A stretch of 52,657 bases of DNA from Acidobacteriota bacterium. Its GTDB lineage: Bacteria > Acidobacteriota > Blastocatellia > Pyrinomonadales > Pyrinomonadaceae. The stretch is from assembly GCA_020200135.1 (NCBI GenBank), contig JAIVJI010000018.1, forward strand, positions 1 to 52,657, in the 5' to 3' direction. Positions 1 through 8,567 of the stretch are shown here, piece after piece (within the stretch, counting starts at the first letter, position 1; the number at the start of each line of letters is the position of its first letter). Under the pieces are notes generated by a model. It was not told the origin of the DNA. It worked only from the letters and a program-made list of their open reading frames with translations, and ran no database searches. The position numbers and the translations under genes were made by a program.

Positions 1-2
1 GG

Positions 3-725
3 CACACAGGCTGGGACGGCATCGACACGAAGATGGACGCCGTCTTCGACTTCCCGGCGTGGGACGTTTCGCGCAAGGTCTTCACGGGGAAGCTACCCGC
101 GCACAGGCTGAGGGACGTGCTGCGCGCGGACTCGCTCTACCCAGACCCCTCGCGCCTCGTCACGATGGCGAACAACCACGACACGCGCCGCTTCATGTCC
201 CTCGAAGGCGCTGGCGTAGAAGGCGCGATGCTCCACCTCGCCTACGTCCTGACCATCCGGGGCACGCCGCAAATCTACGCCGGCGAGGAGATAGCCATGG
301 AGGGCGGCGACGACCCCGACAACCGGCGCGACTTCCCCGGCGGCTTCGCGGGCGACGCGCGCGACGCCTTCACGAAGGCGGGGCGGACGCCCGTCGAGCA
401 GCGCATGTTCGAGTGGACGCGCGACCTCCTGCGGCTGCGGCGCGAGCACGCGGCGCTCAGGCGCGGCGCGCTCCTCGACCTACACTTCGACGAAGACTCC
501 TACGCCTACGCGCGGCGCGACGGCGGCGAGACCGTCGTCGTCGCGCTCAACCGCGCCGCCGCGCCGAAGGAGATGACCTTCCCGGCCTCGTACCTCGACG
601 CGCGGGACGGGGCGCGGCTCGAACCGCTGCTCGAGGCCACAGACCGCCCCGCCGTCGCCGCCGGCTCGCTCAAACTGACGGTGCCCGCGCGGTCGGCGGT
701 CTTCTACAGGCTCGCGGCGCGTTGA
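3..725 (+). CDS. Alpha-amylase family glycoside hydrolase (GH13), C-terminal part; 5' end outside window
   Basis: The frame is open from the first complete codon at base 3, so this is the C-terminal ~240 residues of a larger gene. It carries GH13 conserved region IV (ANNHDTRRF), with the essential His and Asp, then a barrel end and a C-terminal beta domain. The stretch DPDNRRDFPGGF followed by DAFTKAGRT is almost identical to one in the secreted GH13 at 2994-4958, so the two are close paralogues, probably both neopullulanase/cyclomaltodextrinase-like enzymes cutting alpha-1,4 glucans. The nucleophile and acid/base regions lie outside the window, so activity cannot be confirmed. It is the first visible gene of an alpha-glucan operon continuing with malQ 108 bp downstream. 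An internal ATG at base 33 is not the true start, because homology begins before it. Confidence 0.9.
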   Translation, partial: HTGWDGIDTKMDAVFDFPAWDVSRKVFTGKLPAHRLRDVLRADSLYPDPSRLVTMANNHDTRRFMSLEGAGVEGAMLHLAYVLTIRGTPQIYAGEEIAMEGGDDPDNRRDFPGGFAGDARDAFTKAGRTPVEQRMFEWTRDLLRLRREHAALRRGALLDLHFDEDSYAYARRDGGETVVVALNRAAAPKEMTFPASYLDARDGARLEPLLEATDRPAVAAGSLKLTVPARSAVFYRLAAR

Positions 726-833
726 GTCGTTCCTCCGACAAATTTTCGTCACGCCCTCGTCGCTCTTTTCCGTTGCCCCCGAGGTACATTTGTTGTAGCT
801 TTCGACTAAATCAAAACACTCGCGAGGTAACAG

Positions 834-2429
834 GTGAGCTTCCCAAGAGCCTGCGGCATCCTTCTGCACCCGACCTCCTTGCCCGGCCGCCACGGCGTCG
901 GCGACCTCGGGCACGAGGCGTACCGCTTCGTGGACTTCCTCGTCGCGTCGGGGCAGAGCCTCTGGCAGGTGCTGCCGCTCGGGCCCACCGGCTACGGCAA
1001 CTCGCCCTACCAGTGCTTCTCTGCCTTCGCCGGCAACACACTGCTCGTCAGCCCCGAGCTGCTGGTCGAGCAGGGATTGCTCGCCCCCGGCGCGCTCGAA
1101 GGTCTGGGGGAGCTGCCCATCGGCCGCGTCGATTACGCCGGGGCGTTCCCGCGCAAGGAGGCGCTGCTCACGGAGGCGTTCGAGAACTTCCGCCGCACCG
1201 AGCCCGCGCTGGTCGCCGCCGCCTTCGAGGAGTTCAAGCAATCGGCCGCCGCGTGGCTCGACGACTACGCGCTCTACCGCTCGCTCAAGCGCGAGCGGAA
1301 TGAGGCGGCGTGGACGGAGTGGGAGGGGCCGCTCGTCCGGCGCGACGCCTCGGCGCTCGCGGAGGCGCGCGGCCGCCTCTCCGAACAAATCGAGGAGGTG
1401 AAGTTCAAACAGTTCCTCTTCTTCGACCAGTGGGCGCGGCTGCGCGAGTACTGCCGGGGCCAGCAGTTGCGCATCGTCGGCGACATCCCCATCTTCGTCG
1501 CGCAGGACTCGGCCGACGTGTGGGCGCAGCCCCGTCTTTTTAAGCTCGACGAGCGCGGCCGCCCCTCGGTCGTCGCCGGCGTCCCGCCCGACTACTTCAG
1601 CAAGACGGGTCAGCTCTGGGGCAACCCCCTCTACGACTGGGAGCGGATGCGGGAGGACGGCTTCGGGTGGTGGGTCGAGCGCGTGCGCTCGATGCTCTCG
1701 CTCGTCGACGTCATCCGCGTCGACCACTTCCGCGGATTCGCGGCCTACTGGGAGGTGCCGGGCGGCGACCCGACGGCCGAGCGCGGCCGCTGGGTCGAGG
1801 CTCCGGGGCGCGAGCTGTTCCTCGCCGTCAAAGCTTCCTTAGGCGAGCTGCCCATCATCGCCGAAGACCTCGGCTTCATCACGCCCGACGTCATCGAGCT
1901 GCGCGACGAGTTCGGCTTCCCCGGCATGCGCATCCTCCAGTTCGCCTTCTCGACCGACTCGACCAACAAGGACCTGCCGCACAACTACGTCCGCAACACG
2001 GTCGTCTACACGGGGACGCACGACAACGACACGGCGGTCGGCTGGTTCCGCAGCGAGCCCGCGGGCGGCTCCTCCGTCCGCTCGGCCGAACAGGTCGAGC
2101 GCGAGCGGCAATACTGCCTCGACTACCTCGGCACTGACGGCGCGGAGATAAACTGGGACTTCATCCGCGCGCTCTACGCCTCGGCCGGCGACACGGCGCT
2201 CGTCCCCCTGCAGGACGTGCTGGGCCTGGGGTCGGAGGCGCGCATGAACACGCCGGCGACGATGTCCGGCAACTGGTCGTGGCGCTTCCGCGAGGGCGCG
2301 CTCGACGAAACTCTGAGCGCGCGCCTGCGCCGCCTCGCCGAGACCTACGGCCGCTTCCCCGCGGTGCCGCCCGAGGCGCGGCCCGAGCACACGGCCGAGA
2401 GCTACGAGTTCAAACAGACGTGGGGATGA
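834..2429 (+). CDS. malQ: 4-alpha-glucanotransferase (amylomaltase, GH77)
   Basis: Encodes 531 residues, a usual length for bacterial MalQ without extra N-terminal domains. The enzyme transfers glucan segments between maltodextrins in the cytoplasm, releasing glucose and longer chains. The N-terminus (GILLHPTSLPG) and the block GPTGYGNSPYQ are family hallmarks. Expected catalytic residues are visible: the nucleophile Asp in RVDHFRGF (about residue 297), the acid/base Glu in IAEDLG (about 342) and the transition-state Asp in GTHDNDT (about 396). The start is a GTG preceded by GAGGTAAC as ribosome-binding site. Its stop overlaps the next start codon as ATGA, implying translational coupling. Its place between GH13 enzymes and a sugar transporter fits maltodextrin breakdown. 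Confidence 0.97.
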   Translation: MSFPRACGILLHPTSLPGRHGVGDLGHEAYRFVDFLVASGQSLWQVLPLGPTGYGNSPYQCFSAFAGNTLLVSPELLVEQGLLAPGALEGLGELPIGRVDYAGAFPRKEALLTEAFENFRRTEPALVAAAFEEFKQSAAAWLDDYALYRSLKRERNEAAWTEWEGPLVRRDASALAEARGRLSEQIEEVKFKQFLFFDQWARLREYCRGQQLRIVGDIPIFVAQDSADVWAQPRLFKLDERGRPSVVAGVPPDYFSKTGQLWGNPLYDWERMREDGFGWWVERVRSMLSLVDVIRVDHFRGFAAYWEVPGGDPTAERGRWVEAPGRELFLAVKASLGELPIIAEDLGFITPDVIELRDEFGFPGMRILQFAFSTDSTNKDLPHNYVRNTVVYTGTHDNDTAVGWFRSEPAGGSSVRSAEQVERERQYCLDYLGTDGAEINWDFIRALYASAGDTALVPLQDVLGLGSEARMNTPATMSGNWSWRFREGALDETLSARLRRLAETYGRFPAVPPEARPEHTAESYEFKQTWG

Positions 2430-2968
2430 AGCGCCACGCTTTCAAACTGGTTCTCTCGCTGCCTCTGCTCTTCGCGTCCGGTGGGTGCGACGCGGGGCGG
2501 AGGGTGTACTACGCGTCCACGCATCAGATAGTGCGTGTGCCGACGGGGAACATGGAGCCGACGATTAAGCCTGGCGACAGCGCGGCGGTTGACCTGGGCT
2601 ACTACTCCGAGCATCCTGTGCAGCGTTTCGACCTGGTCACGTTCAAACTGGCGCGGGAGAACATCTCCCCGGAGATGTTGGGGATGGACGAAACCACCGT
2701 GTACCTCAAGCGCGTCGTCGGTCTCGGCGGCGAGACTCTGGAGATAAAACGCGGCAGTGTCTACATAGACGGGCGCGCGCTGGACGAGCCTTTCACCGCC
2801 GTCCCTTTCTTCGAGAATGAGAAGTTCGGCCCGGTGAAGATTCCCGAAGGCGAATACTTTCTGATGGGCGACAACCGGCCGAACAGCCTGGACGGCCGGT
2901 ACTGGGCGCGCCCGTCGCTGAAGAAGCAGCAGCTACTCGGGAAGGTCGTCAAAATCTTCCCTCAGTGA
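2426..2968 (+). CDS. Signal peptidase I-like protein with Asn at the catalytic Ser position
   Basis: Encodes 180 residues of the S26 (LepB/SipS) fold. Box B reads VPTGNMEPTIKPGD, where active family members have Ser in place of the Asn (residue 42). The general-base Lys is kept (Lys95 in YLKRVVGLGGE), as are box D (KIPEGEYFLMGDNR) and box E (NSLDGRYW). The N-terminus is a hydrophobic segment ending near Cys21 (FASGGC), so it may be a lipoprotein or a single-pass anchored protein, although the lipobox is poor. The start is fixed by the ATGA overlap with malQ. Without the Ser nucleophile it should not cleave preproteins by the known mechanism. A structural or chaperone role is possible, as for streptococcal SipA, which lacks catalytic residues and assists pilus assembly. 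The context in a starch operon does not explain it. Confidence 0.85.
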   Translation: MKRHAFKLVLSLPLLFASGGCDAGRRVYYASTHQIVRVPTGNMEPTIKPGDSAAVDLGYYSEHPVQRFDLVTFKLARENISPEMLGMDETTVYLKRVVGLGGETLEIKRGSVYIDGRALDEPFTAVPFFENEKFGPVKIPEGEYFLMGDNRPNSLDGRYWARPSLKKQQLLGKVVKIFPQ

Positions 2969-2993
2969 AGCGGCGCGAACGGCCTACAACACG

Positions 2994-4958
2994 ATGAACC
3001 ATTTCAAGCTCAACCTCCCGCGCCGCTGTGCGGCGGTGGCACTCATCCTTTCGGCCGCCGCCGTCTGCGCGGCGCAGCGCCTGCCCTCGGTGACGAAGGT
3101 CGAGCCGCCGGACTGGTGGGCGAATCATTCCATCAACCCGGTGCGCGTCATGCTGCGCGGGCAGAACCTCGGCGGCGCGCGCGTCGAGGCCGTCGGCCAG
3201 GGGATCAGGACCGGCCTCGTCCGCGTCAACGAGGCGGGCACCTACGCCTTCGTCGATGTCCACATCGACCGGGACGCGCGCCCCGGCAACCGTCTGCTGC
3301 GTGTGAGCACCGCGGCGGGGGCGGCCGACGCGAACTTCGGCGTCTCCGAGCCGCTCCCGCGCGCCGGGCGCTTCCAGGGGTTCACGCCCGACGACGTCAT
3401 CTACTTCATCATGCCCGACCGCTTCGCGGACGGCGACCGCGCGAACAACGACCCGCGCAAGTCGCCCGGCCTCTACGACCGCACGAAGGGGCGCCACTAC
3501 CACGGCGGCGACTTTCAGGGCATCATCGACCGCCTGCCGTACCTGAAGGAGCTTGGCGTCACCGCACTCTGGATAAACCCCGTCTACGACAACACAGACC
3601 GGCTCGACGAGCGCGAGATGTACCCGGAGACGGAGGGCGGGCCCCGTAGGCCGACGACCGCGTACCACGGCTACGGCGCGATCGACTTCTACGGCGTCGA
3701 GGAGCACTACGGCACGATGCAGAAGCTGCGCGAGCTGGTGGACAAGGCGCACGCCGCCGGGTTCAAGGTCATCCAGGACCAGATAGCCAACCACACGAGC
3801 CCGTACCACCCGTGGGCGACAGACCGCCCGACGCCGACGTGGTTCTACGGCACGGTCGAGAGCCACCTCTCGAACAACTGGCAGAAGTGGACGACGATGG
3901 ACCCGCACGCCTCCCGTGCGACGCAGAGGCGCAACCTCGAAGGCTGGTTCATAGACATCCTGCCCGACCTCAACCAGGACGACGAGGAGGTGCGCCGCTA
4001 CCTCATCCAGAACACGCTCTGGTGGCTCGGCACCGTCGGCTTCGACGCCATCCGGATGGACACGCTGCCGCACGTCCCGCGCCACTTCTGGCGCGACTGG
4101 ACGGCGGCCATCCGCGCCGAGTACCCCAACGTCAACGTCCTCGGCGAGCTGTTCGACGGCGACCCCGCGCTGCTCGCCTACTTCCAGAGGGGGAAAGTCG
4201 GGCACGACGGCCTGGACACGGGGATAGACACCGTCTACGACTTCGCGCTCTTCTACGCCGTCCGCGACGCTTTCGCCAAAGGCGAGTCCGTCCGCAAGCT
4301 CGCGCAGGCGCTCTCGCACGACCACCTCTACCCGCGCCCCGAAGTGCTCGTCCCCTTCATCGGCGTCCACGACATGCTCCGCTTCATGAACGAGAAGGGC
4401 GCGACGGTCGAGGGCCTGAAGCTCGCGCAGACCTTCGTGATGACGACGCGCGGGACGCCTTTGCTCTACTACGGCGACGAGCTGGCGATGCCCGGCGGCG
4501 GCGACCCGGACAACCGGCGCGACTTCCCCGGCGGCTTCCCCGGCGACGAGCGCGACGCCTTCACGAAGGCGGGCCGCACCGCGACCGAGAACGTAGTGTT
4601 CGAGCACCTGAAGCGGCTCGCGCGGCTGCGCGCGGAGCTGCCGGCGCTCAGGCGCGGCTCGCTCGTTCACGTCTACGACGAGGAGCAGCAGACGGTCTTC
4701 GCGCGCGTGCTGGGCGGCGAGGCGGTCTTCGTCGCCTTCAACAACGACACGAAGCCCGCGACGTTCGAGTTCGACGTGACGGCGGCGGCGAACGTCAGGG
4801 ACGCCATGAACATCGCCGACCGGCTCGGCGTGATCGAGGGCGTGACGCGCGTGTCGAACGGCAGGATGAAGGTGACGCTGCCCGCGCGCTCCGCGAGCGT
4901 CTTCGCCACGTCCGGCAACCCGCCGCCGAGAATCGGCGTGGAGGGGATGCGCAGGTAG
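2994..4958 (+). CDS. Secreted GH13 alpha-glucan hydrolase with cyclomaltodextrinase-type N-domain
   Basis: Encodes 654 residues. A signal peptide (cleavage likely after VCAAQ) is followed by an Ig-like N-domain (about 25-120, containing VEPPDWW) of the kind seen in SusA-like neopullulanases, then the GH13 barrel and a C-terminal beta domain. Conserved regions: QDQIANH (I), GFDAIRMD with the nucleophile Asp (II), LGELFDGD with the acid Glu (III) and GVHD (IV). In region IV the usual Asn before His-Asp is Val, but the His and Asp are present. It probably acts in the periplasm or outside the cell on maltodextrins, cyclodextrins or pullulan, feeding the transporter two genes downstream. It sits 25 bp after the signal-peptidase-like gene and 8 bp before the SDR gene. 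It is a close paralogue of the partial GH13 at the window start. Confidence 0.93.
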   Translation: MNHFKLNLPRRCAAVALILSAAAVCAAQRLPSVTKVEPPDWWANHSINPVRVMLRGQNLGGARVEAVGQGIRTGLVRVNEAGTYAFVDVHIDRDARPGNRLLRVSTAAGAADANFGVSEPLPRAGRFQGFTPDDVIYFIMPDRFADGDRANNDPRKSPGLYDRTKGRHYHGGDFQGIIDRLPYLKELGVTALWINPVYDNTDRLDEREMYPETEGGPRRPTTAYHGYGAIDFYGVEEHYGTMQKLRELVDKAHAAGFKVIQDQIANHTSPYHPWATDRPTPTWFYGTVESHLSNNWQKWTTMDPHASRATQRRNLEGWFIDILPDLNQDDEEVRRYLIQNTLWWLGTVGFDAIRMDTLPHVPRHFWRDWTAAIRAEYPNVNVLGELFDGDPALLAYFQRGKVGHDGLDTGIDTVYDFALFYAVRDAFAKGESVRKLAQALSHDHLYPRPEVLVPFIGVHDMLRFMNEKGATVEGLKLAQTFVMTTRGTPLLYYGDELAMPGGGDPDNRRDFPGGFPGDERDAFTKAGRTATENVVFEHLKRLARLRAELPALRRGSLVHVYDEEQQTVFARVLGGEAVFVAFNNDTKPATFEFDVTAAANVRDAMNIADRLGVIEGVTRVSNGRMKVTLPARSASVFATSGNPPPRIGVEGMRR

Positions 4959-4966
4959 GGTCTCGG

Positions 4967-5692
4967 ATGTCGCTGAAAACGAAACCCCTGTCCGAGCAGG
5001 TCGCCGTCGTCACCGGCGGCGGGACGGGCATCGGCCGCGCCTTCGCCGGGGCGCTCGCGGCCGCGGGCGCGCGCGTCTGTATCGCATCGCGCAACGAGAC
5101 GGCCTTGCGCGGCGCGGCCGAGGCGTTGAACGAGGGCGTGGGCGCCGAGCGCGTCTTCGCCTACGCCTTCGACGTGCGCGTGCGCGAGGAGTGCGAGGCG
5201 CTGGTGCGCCACTGCGTCGGGCGCTTCGGGTCGCTCGACGTGCTCGTCAACAACTCGGGGCTCGCGGTGCCCGAGACGGTCGACGAGATCACGGACGAGG
5301 GCTGGGAGACCGTGCTCCAGACGAACCTGAAGGGCGCGATGTGGCTCGTCCGCGCCGCGCTGCCCGAGATGGCGGCGCGGGAGTTCGGCGACATCGTCAA
5401 CGTCTCGTCGCAGGCGGGGAAGCACGGCTACGCGGACGTGCCCTCGTACTGCGCGTCGAAGTGGGGGCTGCTCGGCTTCGCCGAGTCGGTCCGCGACCAC
5501 GCGCGCAAGACCGGCGCCAACGTGCGCGTCTTCAGCCTCTGCCCCGGACTGGTGGACGTGGAGAACACGGCGGCCGGGGCGGCGCCGCGCGCCGGCTTCG
5601 TCCACGTCTCGAACATGGCGAAGACGCTCCTGTACGCGCTCTCGCTCGACCGCGAAGTCGTGCTCGAAGACATCAACATCTACGCGAGGTAA
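4967..5692 (+). CDS. Short-chain dehydrogenase/reductase (SDR), NAD(P)-dependent
   Basis: Encodes 241 residues, a classical SDR length. It has the Rossmann cofactor motif TGGGTGIG (TGxxxGxG) near residue 16, the NNSG motif (classical NNAG), a catalytic Ser in NVSSQAG and the YxxxK pair in YCASK. The CPG motif follows (SLCPGLVDVENT). The substrate cannot be read from sequence. Short gaps (8 bp before, 19 bp after) place it in the same transcript as the alpha-glucan genes, so it may handle a sugar or a product of sugar metabolism. The chosen ATG is at the first position giving the full Rossmann fold; longer in-frame extension upstream would lie inside the previous gene. Confidence 0.9.
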   Translation: MSLKTKPLSEQVAVVTGGGTGIGRAFAGALAAAGARVCIASRNETALRGAAEALNEGVGAERVFAYAFDVRVREECEALVRHCVGRFGSLDVLVNNSGLAVPETVDEITDEGWETVLQTNLKGAMWLVRAALPEMAAREFGDIVNVSSQAGKHGYADVPSYCASKWGLLGFAESVRDHARKTGANVRVFSLCPGLVDVENTAAGAAPRAGFVHVSNMAKTLLYALSLDREVVLEDINIYAR

Positions 5693-5711
5693 GGACCCTA
5701 GGAGAATCCAC

Positions 5712-7130
5712 ATGCGTGAGAAACCGCGCCTGAGCTTCTGGCAGATCTGGAACATGAGTTTCGGGTTCCTCGGCATCCAGTTCGGCTGGGGGTTGCAGCT
5801 CGCCAACATGAGCCCGATCTACAGGTACCTGAACGCGGAGGAGAGCAGCCTGCCTTACCTCTGGCTGGCCGGCCCCATCACGGGGCTCCTCGTCCAGCCG
5901 GTCGTCGGCGCGATGAGCGACCGGACGTGGACGCGGCTCGGCCGCCGCCGCCCCTACTTCCTCGTCGGCGCCGTCCTCGCCAGCGCCGCGCTCTTCGTGA
6001 TGCCCAACTCGGGCGCGGTCTGGATGGCGGCGGGGCTGCTCTGGATTCTCGACGCCTCGATCAACATCACGATGGAGCCGTTCCGCGCCTTCGTCGCCGA
6101 CAAGCTGCCGGAGGAGCAGCGCACCACCGGCTTCGTCATGCAGTCGTTCTTCATCGGCATCGGGCAGACGCTCGCCAACGCCCTGCCGCTCATCCTCACC
6201 GCCGCCGGGGTCACGGGCGTGCTCGCCTCCGGCATCCCGCTCTCGACCGACTACGCCTTCAAGATAGGCGCCTTCGCCTTCCTCGCGGCGGTCGCCTGGA
6301 CTGTCATCGCCTCGAAGGAGTACCCGCCCGAGGACATGGAGGCGTTCCTCCGAATGAAGCGCGAGCACTCGGGGGTGCTCGGCGGCTTCCGCGAAATCTT
6401 CTCCTCCATCCGCGAGATGCCGACGACGATGAAGCAGCTCGCCGTCGTCCAGTTCTTCACGTGGTTCGCGCTCCCGTGCATGTGGCAGTTCTTCGGCCTC
6501 ACGGTCGCGCGCCACGTCTACGGCGCTTCGGGGCCCGAAGACGCGGGCTTTCGCGAGGGGACGGAGTGGGGGGGCTTGTGCTTCGCCGTCTACAACGTCG
6601 TCTGCTTCCTCATCGCCTTCCTGCTCCCGGCGCTCGCCCGCGCGACGAGCCGCAAGGGCGTCCACATCATCGCGCTGCTCTGCGGGGGGCTCGGGCTGCT
6701 CTCGGTCTACTTCGCCGGCCCCGGCGACCAGTACTTCCTCTGGCTCTCGATGGCGGGCGTCGGCGTCGCGTGGGCCTCGATACTCTCGATGCCCTACGTC
6801 ATCCTCTCGGGCTCGGTGCCGTCGCACCGGATGGGCGTCTACATGGGCGTCTTCAACCTCTTCATCGTCATCCCGCAGGTCGTGATGTCGTTCATCACGC
6901 CGTACCTCATCGGGAACGTGCTGGGCACAGACCCGCTCAACGTCGTGATGCTCGGCGGCCTGAGCATGCTGGTGGCGGCCGCTTCGGTCTTCGTCGTGCG
7001 CGACGTGGCGCGCCCCGCGCCGGCCGAGGCCGTGCTCGAAGCCGACGAGCACACGCCGCTGACGACGACGCTGTCGGCGCAGCCCGTCCCGAGCACCGGG
7101 CTCGTCGACGACGAAGGCTCGGAGAAGTAA
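5712..7130 (+). CDS. MFS sugar transporter, SLC45 (sucrose/maltose:H+ symporter-like) family
   Basis: Encodes 472 residues with about 12 hydrophobic segments. The N-terminal part (SFWQIWNMSFGFLGIQFGWG) and the loop with GAMSDRTWTRLGRRRPY match the RxGRRRP signature of SLC45/GPH-type sucrose and maltose permeases. A second signature-like region lies in the C-terminal half (SGSVPSHRMGVYMGVFN). Its position between secreted and cytoplasmic GH13 enzymes and behind malQ makes maltose or maltodextrin uptake the best guess. The substrate is inferred from context. An AGGAG-like ribosome-binding site (GGAGAATCCAC) precedes the ATG. No SusC/SusD pair is linked, so this is the only transporter visible for the locus. 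Confidence 0.92.
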   Translation: MREKPRLSFWQIWNMSFGFLGIQFGWGLQLANMSPIYRYLNAEESSLPYLWLAGPITGLLVQPVVGAMSDRTWTRLGRRRPYFLVGAVLASAALFVMPNSGAVWMAAGLLWILDASINITMEPFRAFVADKLPEEQRTTGFVMQSFFIGIGQTLANALPLILTAAGVTGVLASGIPLSTDYAFKIGAFAFLAAVAWTVIASKEYPPEDMEAFLRMKREHSGVLGGFREIFSSIREMPTTMKQLAVVQFFTWFALPCMWQFFGLTVARHVYGASGPEDAGFREGTEWGGLCFAVYNVVCFLIAFLLPALARATSRKGVHIIALLCGGLGLLSVYFAGPGDQYFLWLSMAGVGVAWASILSMPYVILSGSVPSHRMGVYMGVFNLFIVIPQVVMSFITPYLIGNVLGTDPLNVVMLGGLSMLVAAASVFVVRDVARPAPAEAVLEADEHTPLTTTLSAQPVPSTGLVDDEGSEK

Positions 7131-7143
7131 GGAGGTCAAGGCC

Positions 7144-8523
7144 GTGGGTCGTCGGGGTTTACTGCTAACGCTCGCTTCACTCCTCGTCACGCTCGCCTCG
7201 GCCGCGCGCGCCGAAGGATGTACATGCATGATGCCCGGCCCGCCGTGCCAGGCGTTCGGCGAAGCCTCGGCGGTCTTCGTCGGCACGGTGACCGGCGTCG
7301 TGAGCAAACCGCTCAAGTCGTCCGCCGGGGGTGAGGGACCCGGCTGGGCGACGCGCACCTTCAAGTTCGCGGTGGCGGAGGCGTTCTCCGGCGTCGAGGG
7401 GACGACTGCGGAGGTCTCGACCGGATTCGGCGGCGGCGACTGCGGTTACACCTTCGTGAAGGGCACGAGCTACATCGTCTACGCCTCCCGCTCCAAAGAC
7501 GGCACGCTGGGCACGGGCATCTGTAGCCGCACGCGACCCGCGCTCGGCGCGACCGAAGACCTCGCATTCCTGCGCGGGCTGGCGGGCCGTCCGCCCGGCG
7601 TCACCGTCTCCGGCCGGGTGGCGCGCCGCGACGACGACAGGGCCGGGGAGGGCGACAAGGCCGGGCTCGCGGGGCTGCGCCTCACCGTCGAGGGCGAGGG
7701 GGTGCGGCGCGAGATTGTGACGGACGCGGCCGGGCGCTACAGCCTCTCGGGTCTGCGGCCGGGCAATTATAAGATCACGCTCCGCGCGCCGGACGGGCTG
7801 ACCGACCAACAGCCGGAGCGCGAGGTGCAGGTCGCCGACCGAGGCTGCGCCGTCGAGGACTTCTTCGTCTTCGACAACGGGCGCGTCAGCGGCCGCGTCA
7901 CCGACGCCGAGGGCAAGTCCACGGCGCGCATGACCGTGGCCCTCGTCAACGCCGTCGCCAGCGACGCTGACCGGCAGAAGTCCGGCATCCTCACGTCCGC
8001 CGACGAGGAGGGGCGCTACAAGTTTGAAGGGCTGCCCGCCGGTCGCTACCTGCTCGGCGTGCGTCTGAGCAGTTACGCATCGCCGGGCGACTTGGATCAA
8101 GCCTACCCGCGCACGTACTACCCGGGGGTTGAGCGGCCCGAAGAGGCGGAGGTCATCGAGTTGAAGGCGGGCGAGGAGTTGAAGGGGCGTGACCTGCGCC
8201 TGCCGCCGAGGCGCGTGGAGACTTCCATCGGGGTGAAGGTCGTGTGGGCGGACGGCACGCCCGTGCCGGGCGCGCAGGTGATATACCGCGACGTGACCTA
8301 CGGCGAGCCGCCGATCAATCACGGCGAGCAGGCGAACGAGCGCGGGGAGGCTACGCTGAAGGGCTACGCGGGCTCGGTCTACCGCATCTGGGCTTCGAGC
8401 AACCGGCCGTACCAGGACGCCCCGTCCGGGCGCGACGAGCCGATGGAGCGCCCCGAGCCCGTCACGATCAATGCCAACTCGGCCGTCGAGACAGTCACGC
8501 TCGTCATCACGAAACTGAGGTGA
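7144..8523 (+). CDS. Secreted protein with possible NTR/TIMP-like N-domain and carboxypeptidase-regulatory-like repeats
   Basis: Encodes 459 residues. The start is GTG, with a clear AAGGAGG about 8 bp upstream. A signal peptide ending near ARAEG is followed by CTCMMPGPPC, a Cys cluster right after cleavage. Together with later Cys residues (GGGDCGYTF, TGICSRTR) this is reminiscent of TIMP/NTR-type domains. After about residue 150 come two Ig-like CarboxypepD-regulatory modules (VSGRVARRD..., GRVSGRVTDAEG...), with typical DAAGRYSLSGLRPGNY and EEGRYKFEGLPAGRY strands. Modules like these are common in secreted acidobacterial proteins and usually act in binding or adhesion. No catalytic domain is visible. 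It lies within the alpha-glucan operon, 13 bp after the transporter and 44 bp before a GH13, so a role in glucan binding or surface interaction is possible but unproven. Confidence 0.75.
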   Translation: MGRRGLLLTLASLLVTLASAARAEGCTCMMPGPPCQAFGEASAVFVGTVTGVVSKPLKSSAGGEGPGWATRTFKFAVAEAFSGVEGTTAEVSTGFGGGDCGYTFVKGTSYIVYASRSKDGTLGTGICSRTRPALGATEDLAFLRGLAGRPPGVTVSGRVARRDDDRAGEGDKAGLAGLRLTVEGEGVRREIVTDAAGRYSLSGLRPGNYKITLRAPDGLTDQQPEREVQVADRGCAVEDFFVFDNGRVSGRVTDAEGKSTARMTVALVNAVASDADRQKSGILTSADEEGRYKFEGLPAGRYLLGVRLSSYASPGDLDQAYPRTYYPGVERPEEAEVIELKAGEELKGRDLRLPPRRVETSIGVKVVWADGTPVPGAQVIYRDVTYGEPPINHGEQANERGEATLKGYAGSVYRIWASSNRPYQDAPSGRDEPMERPEPVTINANSAVETVTLVITKLR

Positions 8524-8567
8524 GAAGGTCGGTTTTTAGTCTTCGGCGTTCAGCGCGGGTCAAACTT

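Noticed and set aside
59..1727. Long ORFs overlapping the first GH13 and malQ on both strands
   Set aside because: They are very rich in Arg, Ala and Gly, lack family motifs, and are the usual shadows of GC-rich codon use.
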